Positions 63,403 to 64,000 of a stretch of 64,000 bases of DNA are shown here, in pieces. How positions within the stretch are numbered: the stretch's first letter is position 1; each line of letters begins with the position of its first letter. A program made the translations under genes and the position numbers. Origin of the DNA: Bog-950 sp046329495 (GTDB lineage Bacteria > Bacteroidota > Bacteroidia > Chitinophagales > LD1); NCBI GenBank assembly GCA_046329495.1, contig JAXLUO010000001.1, positions 434,001 to 498,000 on the forward strand, in the 5' to 3' direction. Below the pieces are notes generated by a model. The model saw only the letters and a list, made by a program, of their open reading frames with translations, did no database searches and was not told the DNA's origin.

Positions 63403-63724
63403 TCTTCTCTATCCTAACTGCGGAATTGGATGGTCTCGGCGAGGAAGGGCCACGCAACCCTGACCTTTTCGAAAAATCGGAAAGGGGTGCACGGTTTACG
63501 GTCCACAGTTCACCGCAAGTCCATACCTGAATAACGTTGGTAGTGATTCTTGAAGATGCAATACTGTATCCCGGAAGCTATAAGCATAGTTTAGACAAAG
63601 CAGGATGGATCATCAAAGGGCTGCTGTTTTTTTCCATTATTTTCTCGTCGCAAGCTATATATGTAATCGGTTTGATAGTTTTATTACCTACCTTCGTACG
63701 CGCATTTTGTTAAACCCTGAATAG
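63403..63724. other. 322-base gap with repeat traces
   Basis: GTGCACGGTTTACGGTCCACAG near 63488 resembles the GTTCACGG-type repeats at 21.85-22.42 kb. TTTG (63671) and TACCTTCG (63689-63696) are weak promoter-like elements before the gene at 63725. No gene is seen. Confidence 0.4.
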
Positions 63725-64000
63725 ATGAGAAATATTTTTACAACCCTGTTTACCCTTTGTTTTCTAACCAATCTGTTTGCCCAGCCGGGCAATGCCCTTA
63801 ATTTTGATGGCGTTGACGACAGGATTAATGCTCCGCTACCCGCCGTATTTAGCGATATACCGAATAATGATATTACCATAGAAGCCTGGGTTAACCCTTC
63901 CGGATCGGCCTTTCAGCGGATTGTTTTCGCCGAACCCAGTACGACTAACTTTATGTCGATGGGAACATCAACCGGTAACGTAATTTATTTTTATGTAATT
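63725..64000 (+). CDS. LamG-type secreted protein, N-terminal part (continues beyond window)
   Basis: The first 92 codons of a gene cut by the window edge. It has a signal peptide (RNIFTTLFTLCFLTNLFA-Q) and the start of a LamG/concanavalin-A-like domain: GNALNFDGVDDRINAPL, followed by ITIEAWVNPSGSAFQRIVF. Such domains are common in T9SS-exported Bacteroidota proteins; the rest of the architecture is outside the window. Confidence 0.82.
   Translation, partial: MRNIFTTLFTLCFLTNLFAQPGNALNFDGVDDRINAPLPAVFSDIPNNDITIEAWVNPSGSAFQRIVFAEPSTTNFMSMGTSTGNVIYFYVI

Noticed and set aside
1..64000. tRNA or rRNA genes and riboswitches
   Set aside because: I looked for T-loop-like GTTCRANNC with acceptor stems and for rRNA signatures and saw none; a covariance-model scan would be decisive.

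Overview
The window is chromosomal DNA of a member of the phylum Bacteroidota, most likely from the Chitinophagales/Sphingobacteriia side. Reasons: at least six secreted proteins or gene remnants have Bacteroidota-type envelope architecture, several ending in a type IX secretion (T9SS) sorting domain (YPNP...GxYxxxI...R); lipoproteins with the lipobox followed by K/S-rich residues are frequent; there are SprB and GEVED repeats, a TonB-dependent receptor with a carboxypeptidase-regulatory domain, a DUF4293 gene, a Bacteroidota-style HisRS (ARGLNYYTG), and promoters of the TAnnTTTG type with few Shine-Dalgarno sites. No rRNA, tRNA or CRISPR array was seen.

Layout. 0-9.2 kb: tail of an unknown gene, an RluA-type pseudouridine synthase, a 1663-residue GEVED/SprB T9SS protein, two small envelope proteins. 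9.4-11.3 kb: grpE-dnaJ. 12.1-17.5 kb: a complete RND efflux operon (adaptor, pump, TolC-like channel), followed by a BamA/TamA-like barrel and a TonB-dependent receptor. 21.8-24.6 kb: gene-poor, repeat-rich DNA in which three copies of a 150-320 bp repeat bracket a lipoprotein with a papain/NlpC-like Cys-His arrangement. 25.5-33.8 kb: T9SS proteins including an M43 metalloprotease, a GNAT acetyltransferase, hisS, trmH and a small c-type-cytochrome-like lipoprotein. 34-38.1 kb: a tight five-gene operon (two lipoproteins, a DUF1501/sulfatase-like protein, a CX4CH cytochrome-like lipoprotein, an Ig-like lipoprotein). 38.1-51.4 kb: truA, a four-helix-bundle gene bounded by inverted 9-bp tandem repeats, desaturase, thiolase, DUF4293, P450 plus 3Fe-4S ferredoxin, T9SS and lipoprotein genes, two single-domain response regulators.

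51.5-63.4 kb is plastic. A collagen-like/C1q secreted protein gene is split just after its signal peptide by a complete 1291-bp IS3-family (IS407-like) element with a 4-bp target duplication. Next to it lie a 47-residue DUF2256 gene and a truncated S1/P1-nuclease-like remnant. Then comes the most interesting locus (56.6-62.7 kb): two divergent, tightly packed operons. Leftward: an HTH regulator, a tRNA-dependent cyclodipeptide synthase (CDPS) and a sodium:solute-symporter-family transporter, joined by ATGA and TAATG overlaps. Rightward: a 2-oxoglutarate/Fe(II) oxygenase, an AlaX-like trans-editing (aminoacyl-tRNA deacylase) protein with all four zinc ligands, and a second AlaX-like paralogue that has lost three of the four. 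The genes are visibly AT-richer than the surroundings, and the cluster is bordered by a fragment of comM/yifB, which suggests horizontal acquisition. I interpret it as an undescribed cyclodipeptide pathway in which the enzyme that consumes aminoacyl-tRNA is paired with tRNA-editing-type proteins. The window ends in the first 92 codons of a LamG-type secreted protein.
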